Shown here: one piece after another, positions 19,892-27,998 of the stretch | Layout of the letters: the number at the start of each line of letters is the position of its first letter | How positions within the stretch are numbered: position 1 is the first letter of the stretch | Assembly (NCBI RefSeq): GCF_006965445.1 | Contig: NZ_CP041356.1 | Coordinates: 1,426,001 to 1,490,000, forward strand | DNA from: Lactococcus protaetiae | Lineage (GTDB): Bacteria > Bacillota > Bacilli > Lactobacillales > Streptococcaceae | Length of the DNA: 64,000 nt | Reading direction: 5' to 3' | The notes under the pieces: model-generated | The model's input: the letters and a program-made list of their open reading frames with translations, nothing else | Database searches by the model: none | What the model was told of the DNA's origin: nothing | Position numbers and translations under genes: made by a program

Positions 19892-21359
19892 ATGAAATTT
19901 AATGGACGCTTAGGAATTCTTACGGCCATTTTTATTGCGACATTTATGACCTCTGTTGAGGTGACAATTGTGACAACTGCAATGCCAACGATTATTTCAG
20001 AATTGCATGGGCTTGAGTTACAGAGTTGGGTGTTTGCGATTTATTTGCTTACGACTGCTATTACGACACCGATTTATGGGAAATTATCCGATACGATTGG
20101 GCGTAAAAGAATCTTTATGTTTGGACTCTTTTTCTTTTTAGTTGGTTCAGGGCTTTGTGGATTTGCCCCAAATATGCTGACGTTGATTATGTTTCGCGCG
20201 GTTCAAGGATAGGTGCTGGGCAGTTATGCCGTTGACTTTCACGATTATTGCGGACTTATTTACTTTTGAAGAACGGGCAAGTATCATGGCATTGAACAAT
20301 ACGGCTTGGGCGATTTCAGCGCTTGCTGGTCCGCTGCTTGGGGGATGGATTGTTGATACGCTGGGGTGGCACTGGGTCTTCTTTATTAATGTTCCGCTTG
20401 GTCTGATTACGATTTTACTTGCTGCTTTTGGTTATAAAGATTTACATGAGAGAAAAGATAAGGTGTTAATGGATTGGATGGGGATTTTATCTCTTTCTGC
20501 GCTATTGATTTCTTTGTTAATGGTTTTTCAAGGTTTAGCTGGAGCAGTTATTAATTGGACTTTTGAAGCTATCTTTGCGGTTATATTTGTGATGGCTTTG
20601 GTGATTTTTATTCGAGCAGAGAAGAAAGCAGCGGATCCTATTTTGAATTTTGAAATGTTCAAAACGAGGACTTTTACGATTCAAATTTTGCTGGCGACAC
20701 TTTTGTCAGGGTGTCTGATTGGGTTTAATATTTATTTTCCGATTTGGCTTCAAGCCATTTATCGTGTGCCAGCTTTTGTCGCTGGTCTTGCTTTGACACC
20801 AAGCTCAGTCCTTTGGATGATTGCCTCGTTTTTTGTTGGGTTTTTAATGCGACGATTTATGGTGCGTCCTTTGTTTGCGGTGCTTATTGGTATATTGCTT
20901 ATCAGCTATATTCCACTTGTTTTTGCTGGAGCAAAATTTCCAATGTTTGCTTTCTATGTGATTTCAGGTGTGACTGGTGCGGTGATGGGAATTATTTTGA
21001 CGGCAACAACTTTGCTTGCTCAAAAACTTGTTCCAAAGGAAATGGTAGGGCAGGCGAGTTCAATGGTTGTTCTTGGTCGAACGCTTGGTCAAGCAATGAT
21101 GACAGGAATTTTTGGATTGGCATTTTCACTTGGAATTAATATAGGCCTCAAGAAATTTCCAGAGGTGAGTTATAAGTTAGTCAACGAGTTTGTCAGTACG
21201 ACAACTTCAAATGCTGTGCCTAGTGGACTGCACGCCTCGCTTGAAAAAATTGTCCTTGGAGCAATCCACCATGTTTTTTGGATTACAATTGTTTTATGTG
21301 CATTGAGCTTTGTCATCAATCTTTTTGATAAAAAAGTCGTTAGTAGCGACAAAATATGA
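19892..21359 (+). CDS. MFS drug/proton antiporter, 14-TM DHA2 type (frameshifted as assembled)
   Basis: Two open stretches (19892-20212 and 20226-21359) make one EmrB/QacA-like exporter of about 488 aa. The first has motif D1 and motif A (IYGKLSDTIGRKRIFMFG), the second the remaining membrane segments, including ALAGPLLGGWIVDTLGWHWVFF (motif C region). Between them CAAGGATAGG and GCTGGGCAG each lack one G; adding both reads FRAVQGIGAGAVMPLTFTII without a stop. An AAAGGAG ribosome-binding site precedes the ATG. Likely role is multidrug export; substrate unknown. A terminator follows at 21472. Confidence 0.85.
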
Positions 21360-21471
21360 TAGTTACACTTTAAAAGTTGTAAGGGTTTTATACCCCAATC
21401 GACCGCACAATCCTTTTGCAAGAGATTAATCATAATGTGGTCCATGCTGATGAAGTCATCAGCTCAATGAC

Positions 21472-21503
21472 AAACTCTCTGTCAGTACTGACAGAGAGTT
21501 TTT
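21472..21503. terminator. Perfect 30-bp palindromic terminator with embedded TGTCAG motif
   Basis: AAACTCTCTGTCAGT and its exact complement form a 15-bp stem without unpaired loop bases, then a T run. TGTCAGTACTGACA (21480-21493) is its centre. Confidence 0.85.
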
Positions 21504-21579
21504 AGGGTAATCAGCAGGAAAAGTGTAATATATGGTATAATTTACCTTAGTATTGCAAGTGTTTCATCTCATATTTATC

Positions 21580-21665
21580 AAAACAAGTGCGTGCTAATAC
21601 TCCGACCTCTTAGGTCGGAGATAAAGCAGCACTAAGCTTTGAATTTCGTCCGACTAAATTGCTCT
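21580..21665 (-). repeat. Modular element copy 7, inverted
   Basis: In the 378-bp gap before the ABC-F gene, the blocks GTGCGTGCTAATA, CTCCGACCTCTTAGGTCGGAG (hairpin), GCAGCACTAAG and CTTTGAATTTCGTCCGACT are the reverse complement of the right part of copy 2. The remainder of the gap holds the terminator at 21472 and no gene. Confidence 0.7.
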
Positions 21666-21737
21666 GTTATAATTTAACAAATGCTTTGAAAAAGAGAGAT
21701 GGAGCGACAACTTTATTGACAGAAATTAGGATAAATA

Positions 21738-23699
21738 ATGGCAGATTTTATTGCGCAAAATTTGACAAAGTCGGTTGGTGACAAGACGGTTTTTGATAAG
21801 GTTAATTTTATCATTCACGACCTTGACAGGATTGGACTTTTGGGAATAAATGGAACAGGAAAAACGACACTTCTCAATGTGATTTCAGGAAGTAGTGGAT
21901 TTGATGGCGATGTATCGCCTTTTGAACATCCACAAAATTATAAGATTACTTATTTGACGCAGGAACCAGATTTTGACGATGATGCAACGATTTTGGATGC
22001 AGTTCTGGATGACCAATTGCCACAGATGCGCGTGATTAAGGCTTATGAACAGGCTTTGAATGATTTGTCAGTACTGACAGAAAGCCAAGAAGCGCTGTCA
22101 AAACTGACAAAAGTTCAAGCAGAGATGGATGCATTAAATAGCTGGCGGGTTGAAGCTGATGTAAAAATGGTCCTTTCGAAGCTCAATTTGCCTGAGCCGA
22201 CAAGTCGGATTGGAACGCTTTCAGGAGGTCAGAAACGTCGAGTACAGTTGGCACAGGCGTTAGTCAATGCGTCTGATTTGTTGCTTTTGGATGAGCCGAC
22301 GAACCATTTAGATGTTGAGACGATTGCTTGGTTGCAAAATTATTTAAAAAATGCGAAGCGTACTGTGCTGTTTGTGACGCATGACCGCTACTTTTTGGAT
22401 AATGTCGCAACTCGCATCTTTGAGCTAGAAAATGGTGGTCTTCGTGAATATCAGGGAAATTATCAAGATTATCTTGCCAAAAAAGCAGAAGATGAGGAAC
22501 GAGAAGCGGCTGCCAGCCATAAGGCAAAGCAACTTTATAAGAGCGAGTTGATATGGATTCGCAAATCACCACAAGCAAGAAGTACGAAACAGCAAGCGCG
22601 AATTGACCGTTTTGAAGAACTAAAAACGGCTGTAAGTAGTGACAAAACGAATGATGACAGCCTGTCAGTAAATATTGCAAGTACCAGACTTGGAAAGAAA
22701 GTGTTGAGCTTTAAGGATGCGGGTTTTTCTTATCCTAATCGTACCATTTTTGAGCATTTCAATCTGCTAGTGCAACCTCAAGCTCGGATTGGGATTGTGG
22801 GGGATAATGGTGTTGGAAAATCAACACTGCTTAATCTGATTGCAGGAGAATTACCGCTGACTTCAGGACTTTTAGAAATTGGCGAAACAGTGAAAATTGG
22901 TTATTTCAGCCAAGAAATTCGTGGTTTGGATGAAAATAAAAGAATCATCAATTTCCTTGAAGAAGTCGCCTCAGCTGCACATAATACAAGTGGTGAGAAT
23001 ATTTCAATTGTGAATCTACTTGAACAGTTTTTATTTCCACGAAGCAGTCATGGAACATTGATTTCAAAACTTTCAGGTGGTGAGAAAAAACGACTTTATT
23101 TGCTTAAGATTTTACTCTTGCAACCGAACGTACTTTTGCTCGATGAACCAACGAATGACCTTGATATTGCAACCTTGACCGTACTTGAAAACTTCTTAGC
23201 TCATTTTTCTGGTAGTGTTTTGACTGTCTCACACGACCGCTATTTCCAAGACAAAGTTTCCAATGAATTGTTGGCTTTTGAAAATGGTGAAATCAACCAT
23301 TATTTCGGTGCTTACAGCGATTATTTAGCTGTAATCTCGCCTAAAGGCTCGAATGTCGATGGAACTAAAGGCGCTAAAGCACCAAGTTCCAGTCGCAACT
23401 CTACTGAAAAAATTGCTGACAGCTCTGTCAAAACTGACAAAAAAGCTGTCAGTACTGACAGGAAGACAAACAGCGAAAAAACAAAACTAACCTACATGGA
23501 AAAGAAAGAATGGGAAAGCATTGAAGCTGAAATTGAGCAGTTGGAAGATCGAATCACAGCCATTGATATAGAAATGAATGAAAATGGTTCTAATACAACA
23601 CTTTTACTTGATTTACAAAAAGAACGAGATATAAAGTCGAAAGAGTTAGAAACGAAATATGGCCGCTGGGAATACTTATCAGAAAGGGCAGAATCATGA
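21738..23699 (+). CDS. ABC-F family ATPase, Uup-like
   Basis: A 653-aa soluble tandem ABC protein without membrane segments. First cassette: Walker A GINGTGKTT, signature LSGGQKRR, Walker B LLLLDEPTNHLD. Second cassette: GDNGVGKST, LSGGEKKR, LLLDEPTNDLD. The linker and a C-terminal coiled coil (about residues 570-650) match the Uup subgroup, which acts on ribosomes or on DNA-structure-related events. The gene holds exact TGTCAG palindromes at 22066 and 23447 in non-conserved stretches. The stop overlaps the start of the next small gene (ATGA), implying translational coupling. Confidence 0.9.
   Translation: MADFIAQNLTKSVGDKTVFDKVNFIIHDLDRIGLLGINGTGKTTLLNVISGSSGFDGDVSPFEHPQNYKITYLTQEPDFDDDATILDAVLDDQLPQMRVIKAYEQALNDLSVLTESQEALSKLTKVQAEMDALNSWRVEADVKMVLSKLNLPEPTSRIGTLSGGQKRRVQLAQALVNASDLLLLDEPTNHLDVETIAWLQNYLKNAKRTVLFVTHDRYFLDNVATRIFELENGGLREYQGNYQDYLAKKAEDEEREAAASHKAKQLYKSELIWIRKSPQARSTKQQARIDRFEELKTAVSSDKTNDDSLSVNIASTRLGKKVLSFKDAGFSYPNRTIFEHFNLLVQPQARIGIVGDNGVGKSTLLNLIAGELPLTSGLLEIGETVKIGYFSQEIRGLDENKRIINFLEEVASAAHNTSGENISIVNLLEQFLFPRSSHGTLISKLSGGEKKRLYLLKILLLQPNVLLLDEPTNDLDIATLTVLENFLAHFSGSVLTVSHDRYFQDKVSNELLAFENGEINHYFGAYSDYLAVISPKGSNVDGTKGAKAPSSSRNSTEKIADSSVKTDKKAVSTDRKTNSEKTKLTYMEKKEWESIEAEIEQLEDRITAIDIEMNENGSNTTLLLDLQKERDIKSKELETKYGRWEYLSERAES
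22066..22079. repeat. TGTCAGTACTGACA palindrome copy inside ABC-F gene
   Basis: An exact copy read as LSVLT. A degenerate CTGTCA-AA-ACTGACA pair follows about 17 nt downstream. Confidence 0.85.
23447..23460. repeat. TGTCAGTACTGACA palindrome copy inside ABC-F linker
   Basis: An exact copy read in a different phase (AVSTD), directly after two half-copies (CTGACAGCTCTGTCA, AACTGACA). The cluster lies in the low-complexity linker before the C-terminal coiled coil. Confidence 0.85.
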
Positions 23700-23878
23700 C
23701 AACAGCAGAACTTATTGAAAAATTATCCAAACTTCCTCAAGATGTCACAGTCAAAATCATCCAAGAAGACATGAGTGGTGAGCGTTTTTTTGATGTCAAT
23801 ACTGTTGAAAATCTTGCCAGAGTACGTGTGACAACAGCAGGAGTAGAAACAGTTGAAACAGTAATCATTGGAATTTAA
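23696..23878 (+). CDS. Small conserved hypothetical protein (60 aa)
   Basis: Starts within the ATGA overlap with the ABC-F stop codon, so it is probably translated by coupling. The 60-aa product (MTTAELIEKLSKLPQDVTVK...) looks like a small alpha/beta protein, with no membrane segment or cysteine. The order ABC-F gene then this gene then a terminator suggests a two-gene operon. Function unknown. Confidence 0.7.
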   Translation: MTTAELIEKLSKLPQDVTVKIIQEDMSGERFFDVNTVENLARVRVTTAGVETVETVIIGI

Positions 23879-23898
23879 TGATGTCAAGAGCAGTAAAA

Positions 23899-23930
23899 AT
23901 AAAAACACTAATTATTAGTGTTTTTTTCGT
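23899..23930. terminator. Bidirectional terminator between 60-aa gene and msrA
   Basis: AAAAACACTAAT and its exact complement form a 12-bp stem flanked by A and T tracts; it overlaps the last codons of the convergent msrA. Confidence 0.85.
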
Positions 23931-24463
23931 AAAAAATTAAATTTCCCTTTAAAGTGTTTCAAAGCAAGATAGCGTTCACGCGCTTTATGCATGGCTTGAT
24001 AACGCTTAGGATCTTTCTTATAAAACTGTTGATGATAATCTTCAGCTGGCCAAAAAGTCTTAGCATCTTCAATCGGCACAACGATAGGTTTTTCCCAAAT
24101 TCCAGACTCGGCTAGTAACTGTTTGCTCGTTTCTGCAATCTCACGTTGCACCTCATTTTCAACAAAAATCACGGGACGATAATTATCTCCACGATCATAA
24201 ATCTGCCCTTGTTCATCTGTTGGGTCAATCAACGTCCAATAAAGTTCAACTAATTCTTTATAAGTAATCACTGCATTATCAAATAAAATTTCAACGGCTT
24301 CTGTATGCCCAGTATATTTTCCAGAAACTTGGTCATAAGTTGGGTCATCCACATGTCCACCTGTGTAGCCACTTGTCACAGACAAAATACCCGAACGTTG
24401 TTCAAAAGGCTCAACCATGCACCAAAAACAACCTCCAGTAAAAATTGCACGCTCTGTACTCAT
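23915..24463 (-). CDS. msrA: Peptide-methionine (S)-S-oxide reductase MsrA
   Basis: A 182-aa MsrA, which repairs oxidised methionine using thioredoxin. The catalytic GCFWC motif is near residue 10 and [14 protein letters not shown] and GHTEAVEI follow, all classical. The frame could begin five residues earlier (24478), but ATG at 24463 has GGGAGG 7 nt upstream and matches family starts. It is transcribed from an extended -10 promoter facing the immunity-like gene. The last codons lie in a shared terminator. Confidence 0.95.
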   Translation of the reverse strand: MSTERAIFTGGCFWCMVEPFEQRSGILSVTSGYTGGHVDDPTYDQVSGKYTGHTEAVEILFDNAVITYKELVELYWTLIDPTDEQGQIYDRGDNYRPVIFVENEVQREIAETSKQLLAESGIWEKPIVVPIEDAKTFWPAEDYHQQFYKKDPKRYQAMHKARERYLALKHFKGKFNFLRKKH

Positions 24464-24487
24464 ATTTGTACCTCCCAAAAGAGTTAT

Positions 24488-24536
24488 AAGCTCATTATAT
24501 CACGGAAAATGCCCGCTCGTGCTATAATGAGCTCAT
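24488..24536. promoter_or_regulatory. Divergent palindromic promoter pair msrA / immunity-like gene
   Basis: AGCTCATTATA and its exact complement TATAATGAGCT form an inverted repeat. Each arm carries an extended -10 box: TGA-TATAAT on the minus strand (plus 24494-24502) for msrA, and TGC-TATAAT on the plus strand (24520-24528). The plus-strand box ends 6 nt before ATG 24535, so that message should be leaderless. Confidence 0.6.
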
Positions 24537-24804
24537 GGAAAAAAATGCAGAAAAGCAAGAGTTGCTCAATGAACTTTATAATCTCATCTTAGATAAACAT
24601 ATTCGTGATTGGGAGCGTAAGCAACTCATTGATATGAAAAATAATTTAGCAAATCAAGAACGATTTACGGATGAATTATCACGTTTAGAAATTGCCCTTC
24701 GCCCTCTAGCCTTACGGCATAATTTAACTCCAAAGATGACAGTTTTCTATGAAAAAATAACAAGTTCCAAACTTTTTGGGCGTGGTGTTGGTGGTATTTT
24801 TTAG
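24535..24804 (+). CDS. Bacteriocin-immunity-like helical protein (89 aa)
   Basis: An 89-aa, highly charged, helical protein. The pattern ELYNLILDKHIRDWERKQL followed by DELSRLEIALRPLALRHNLTP resembles the four-helix enterocin-A/pediocin-type immunity proteins (EntA_Immun family), in which the RPLALxxxL segment is recurrent. Such proteins protect the cell from class IIa bacteriocins by acting at the mannose PTS. No bacteriocin gene is adjacent, so it may be an orphan immunity gene. The -10 box ends 6 nt before the ATG with no ribosome-binding site. Confidence 0.55.
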   Translation: MEKNAEKQELLNELYNLILDKHIRDWERKQLIDMKNNLANQERFTDELSRLEIALRPLALRHNLTPKMTVFYEKITSSKLFGRGVGGIF

Positions 24805-24883
24805 CAGTCCTGAACAGATAAGATAATAAAAAATCATTTTATCAACCACTAAAGTGCTAAGAACCTAGAGCATGAGAAAAGAC

Positions 24884-24968
24884 AAAATGGAACCTGCTCT
24901 ACGAGCAGAACCACATTTTTCTATTTCTCTACGCTTCTTGACGGCGTTACTCACATCTTGTTATAATT
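24884..24968 (+). repeat. thyA upstream element shared with clpB leader; contains promoter
   Basis: AAAATGGAACCTGC...GCAGAACC-CATTTT forms a palindrome. It is followed by TACGCTTC and CTCACATCTT in the same order and spacing as at 48395-48474 upstream of clpB. Within this copy, TTGACG (24938-24943) and TATAAT (24962-24967), 18 bp apart, make a good promoter for thyA. Confidence 0.7.
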
Positions 24969-24999
24969 AGAGAAGAAAAAGTAGGAAAAGGAAAAATTT

Positions 25000-25839
25000 A
25001 TGACGTATGCAGACCAAATCTTCAAACAAAATATCGAAAATATCTTAGAAAACGGCGTTTTTTCAGAAAATGCACGTCCAAAATATAAAGATGGAAAAAC
25101 TGCTAATAGTAAATATATTACAGGTTCTTTCGTGACTTACGATTTACAAAAAGGACAATTTCCTATCACTACGCTCCGTCGTATTCCTATAAAAACGGCG
25201 ATTAAAGAATTAATGTGGATTTACCAAGACCAAACAAGTCGTCTTGATATTCTTGAAGATAAATATGGTGTCAAGTATTGGGGAGAATGGGAGATTGGTG
25301 ATGGTACGATAGGGCAACGCTATGGTGCAACGGTCAAAAAACATGATATTATCACTAAGCTTCTCGCAGGTTTAGAAAAAAATCCTTGGAATCGAAGAAA
25401 TATTATCAACCTTTGGCAATATGAAGACTTTGAAGAAACAGAAGGGCTGCTTCCTTGTGCTTTCCAGACCATGTTTGATGTTCGCCGCGAGGCCGATGGA
25501 GAGATTTACCTTGATGCAACACTCGTCCAACGCAGCAACGATATGCTCGTCGCCCACCATATCAATGCGATGCAATATGTTGCTTTGCAAATGATGATTG
25601 CCAAACATTTTTCATGGAAAGTTGGAAAGTTCTTCTATTTTGTCAATAATCTGCATATTTATGATAATCAATTTGAACAAGCGAGAGAACTCCTCAGCCG
25701 TACAGCTTCCGATAAAGAACCTTACCTCCTGTTGAATGTTCCAGATGGAACAAACTTTTTTGACATTAAGCCAGAAGATTTTGAACTGGTCAATTATGAA
25801 CCTGTCAAACCTCAATTAAAATTTGATTTGGCGATTTGA
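25000..25839 (+). CDS. thyA: Thymidylate synthase
   Basis: A 279-aa ThyA that converts dUMP to dTMP with methylene-tetrahydrofolate. The nucleophile is Cys153 in [10 protein letters not shown], with the phosphate-binding RRNIINLW region upstream, [19 protein letters not shown] (dUMP binding), and the [11 protein letters not shown] block. The canonical PCH is PCA here, as in several lactic acid bacteria. A GGAAAAGGA ribosome-binding site precedes the ATG and a promoter sits in the repeat element just upstream. It is followed by a strong bidirectional terminator. Confidence 0.95.
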   Translation: MTYADQIFKQNIENILENGVFSENARPKYKDGKTANSKYITGSFVTYDLQKGQFPITTLRRIPIKTAIKELMWIYQDQTSRLDILEDKYGVKYWGEWEIGDGTIGQRYGATVKKHDIITKLLAGLEKNPWNRRNIINLWQYEDFEETEGLLPCAFQTMFDVRREADGEIYLDATLVQRSNDMLVAHHINAMQYVALQMMIAKHFSWKVGKFFYFVNNLHIYDNQFEQARELLSRTASDKEPYLLLNVPDGTNFFDIKPEDFELVNYEPVKPQLKFDLAI

Positions 25840-25900
25840 ATCTTCTTTAGAAAATAAAAAATTACTAGGGATGTGTTTTTAATATCATTTCTTACAAAAA

Positions 25901-25940
25901 ATAAAAAGTTGTTGATTAATTAATCAACAACTTTTTATTT
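25901..25940. terminator. Long palindromic terminator after thyA
   Basis: A perfect 38-bp palindrome (ATAAAAAGTTGTTGATTAA and its complement) with A and T flanks; it can work in both directions. Confidence 0.85.
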
Positions 25941-25978
25941 TACAAATTTAAGTCAGATATAAATGGATAGAATAAAAA

Positions 25979-26043
25979 TGACAACGTTTACACTGAAAAT
26001 TATACAAAAATTGTAGGAAAAATCATAAATGAAAACGTATACT
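25979..26043 (+). promoter_or_regulatory. Two cre-like operators upstream of the glucuronoxylan operon
   Basis: TGACAACGTTTACA (25979-25992) fits the CcpA/LacI-type consensus TGNNANCGNTNNCA fully. TGAAAACGTATACT (26030-26043) fits except for the last base. Both lie 80-145 bp before the first gene, suggesting catabolite repression or control by a LacI-type regulator encoded elsewhere. Confidence 0.6.
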
Positions 26044-26124
26044 TAAAAACAGATATATCAGTTCTACTCAAAGGGGTACCTCTTTCTCTTTTATCTACAA
26101 GAGAAATCTAGAAAGACTCATTTC

Positions 26125-27975
26125 ATGAAAACATCATTATTTATTCCTTATCTCTTGCGAGATGGTGCAGTTTTACAAAGAAATGCCATTAATCATTTTT
26201 GGGGATATACTGCATCGAACAAATTTATTAGCTTAACTTATGAAAATTTCTTTGAAAAAGTTTCAGCAGATAAATATGGTTATTTTATCTTTGAGCTTCC
26301 TGCGCATGAGGCAAGTTCAAATCTTGATTTTACGATACAGATAGATCGTGAAAAGTGGGTAATTAGAGATATTTCTTTTGGAGATGTCTTTCTATTAAGT
26401 GGTCAGTCAAATATGCAACTTCCGATGGACCGCTTAAAGATGCTTTATCCAGATGAAGTTTCTAAAGCGAACAACCCCCATATTCATTTTTTTGAAGTGC
26501 CCGAATCTCCTGTTTTTAAAGAAAAAAGGAAAGAACTTGAATCAGGAGTCTGGTATAGAGCTATTGGAGAGGATTTAAAAAGACTATCTGGGATTGCCTA
26601 TTTCTTTGCTAAGGAAAAATATAAAAAGGACGGGATTCCTATTGGTCTAATATTAGCTGCAGTTGGAGGAAGTCCGATTAATAGTTGGATGAGTGAATTG
26701 ACGCTTAAAACATTAAATTCTCTACCAATATATTATTCTTCATTGAAAGATGAAACCTTTCTCAAATACCGTACAACTCTTGATGAAGAGTATCAAACTG
26801 GCTACCAGAAGATGTGTGAGCAAACAGATAGGGGCTTATTAGAAAATTGGAAAACGGTTACGTTTGATGATAGTGAGTGGGAAGAAGTTGAGCTTAATAA
26901 ACAATGGTTACAAAAATATAGAACGCCAGGTTGTATCTGGTTACGCAAAAAAATCGTGTTACCTAAAACATTTGTAGGCAAAACTGCTCAACTCTACCTA
27001 GGAACAATGAAAGATGCAGATGAAGTTTTTGTCAATGGAAAGTTAGTTGGTAATACTGAATATCAGTATCCACCACGGATTTATGAACTGACAGAACTTT
27101 CATCAGTACTGACCATTGTTATCCGAGTAAAAATTTATCAATCTTTAGGTGGGATAACACTGACAAAAAACCACTGTTTACTGACAGAAACACAGTCATT
27201 AGATTTGGATAATTTTGGTCATTGGAAGATCAAGCGTGGGAATCATCTTCCAGAACGTGTTCCGCAATATTTTCCTCAATGGGAGGCAAGTGGACTTTTC
27301 AATGGGATGATTGCTCCGTTAAAGCATACGCGCTTTTCAGCAATTCTTTGGTATCAAGGTGAGAGTGATACGGTTTCAGCCAATAATTATGGTTTAAGAT
27401 TTTGCAAATTAATACAAGAGTGGCGCAAGATTTTTTCAGATTCAGAACTCCCTTTTCTCTTTGTTCAACTTCCTAACTATGCTTTGGAGCCAGAAAATGA
27501 TTGGGCAAGATTACGTGAAGAACAAAAGAAAGCTCTAGTATTAGATAAGACGGCTATGGTTGTATCAGTTGGAGATGGTGAGGATGATGACCTTCATCCT
27601 CTCAATAAGGAGGTCATTGCAAAACATCTTTTTCAATCCTATCAAAAGATAGAAAAATATCCTCATGGTTATTGTAATGGTCCTCTAGCTCTTCAAGCTT
27701 ATCAGTATAAAGATCAAATCGTCATTGAATTTCAAACTTTTGGAAAGCATCTAAAAATCAATCACCAACTTGAACTCAAACTCATAGAAAATGAGAAAGT
27801 GTATCAGTTAACAAACATTGAACTAAGTGAAAATGAAGTCAGAATACGTCTTCCATCAACATTAGAGTTGACTCATACAAGTTTAATTAGATACAACTGG
27901 ACTAACCATCCAAAACCATTCATTACAGATGAAGCAGGCAATGCAGCTTCGCCATTTGAACTAAAAATTAGCTAA
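26125..27975 (+). CDS. Sialate-O-acetylesterase-like (SGNH) carbohydrate esterase
   Basis: A 616-aa protein without signal peptide. The SGNH serine is Ser95 in LLSGQSNMQ; the late DDDLHPLNK block supplies the Asp/His pair. A jelly-roll insertion (about residues 255-370, with GCIWLRKKIVLP and DEVFVNGKLVG) resembles glycoside-hydrolase family 2 sugar-binding domains, as in sialate-O-acetylesterase-type enzymes. First gene of an operon with a sugar ABC importer and an alpha-glucuronidase, so it most likely removes acetyl groups from imported xylo-oligosaccharides. The substrate is inferred from context. Confidence 0.8.
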   Translation: MKTSLFIPYLLRDGAVLQRNAINHFWGYTASNKFISLTYENFFEKVSADKYGYFIFELPAHEASSNLDFTIQIDREKWVIRDISFGDVFLLSGQSNMQLPMDRLKMLYPDEVSKANNPHIHFFEVPESPVFKEKRKELESGVWYRAIGEDLKRLSGIAYFFAKEKYKKDGIPIGLILAAVGGSPINSWMSELTLKTLNSLPIYYSSLKDETFLKYRTTLDEEYQTGYQKMCEQTDRGLLENWKTVTFDDSEWEEVELNKQWLQKYRTPGCIWLRKKIVLPKTFVGKTAQLYLGTMKDADEVFVNGKLVGNTEYQYPPRIYELTELSSVLTIVIRVKIYQSLGGITLTKNHCLLTETQSLDLDNFGHWKIKRGNHLPERVPQYFPQWEASGLFNGMIAPLKHTRFSAILWYQGESDTVSANNYGLRFCKLIQEWRKIFSDSELPFLFVQLPNYALEPENDWARLREEQKKALVLDKTAMVVSVGDGEDDDLHPLNKEVIAKHLFQSYQKIEKYPHGYCNGPLALQAYQYKDQIVIEFQTFGKHLKINHQLELKLIENEKVYQLTNIELSENEVRIRLPSTLELTHTSLIRYNWTNHPKPFITDEAGNAASPFELKIS

Positions 27976-27998
27976 AAAAATATTGGAGAATATACCTA

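Noticed and set aside
20744-21139. 131-aa plus-strand frame
   Set aside because: Alternative frame inside the MFS exporter, Cys/Trp-rich shadow.
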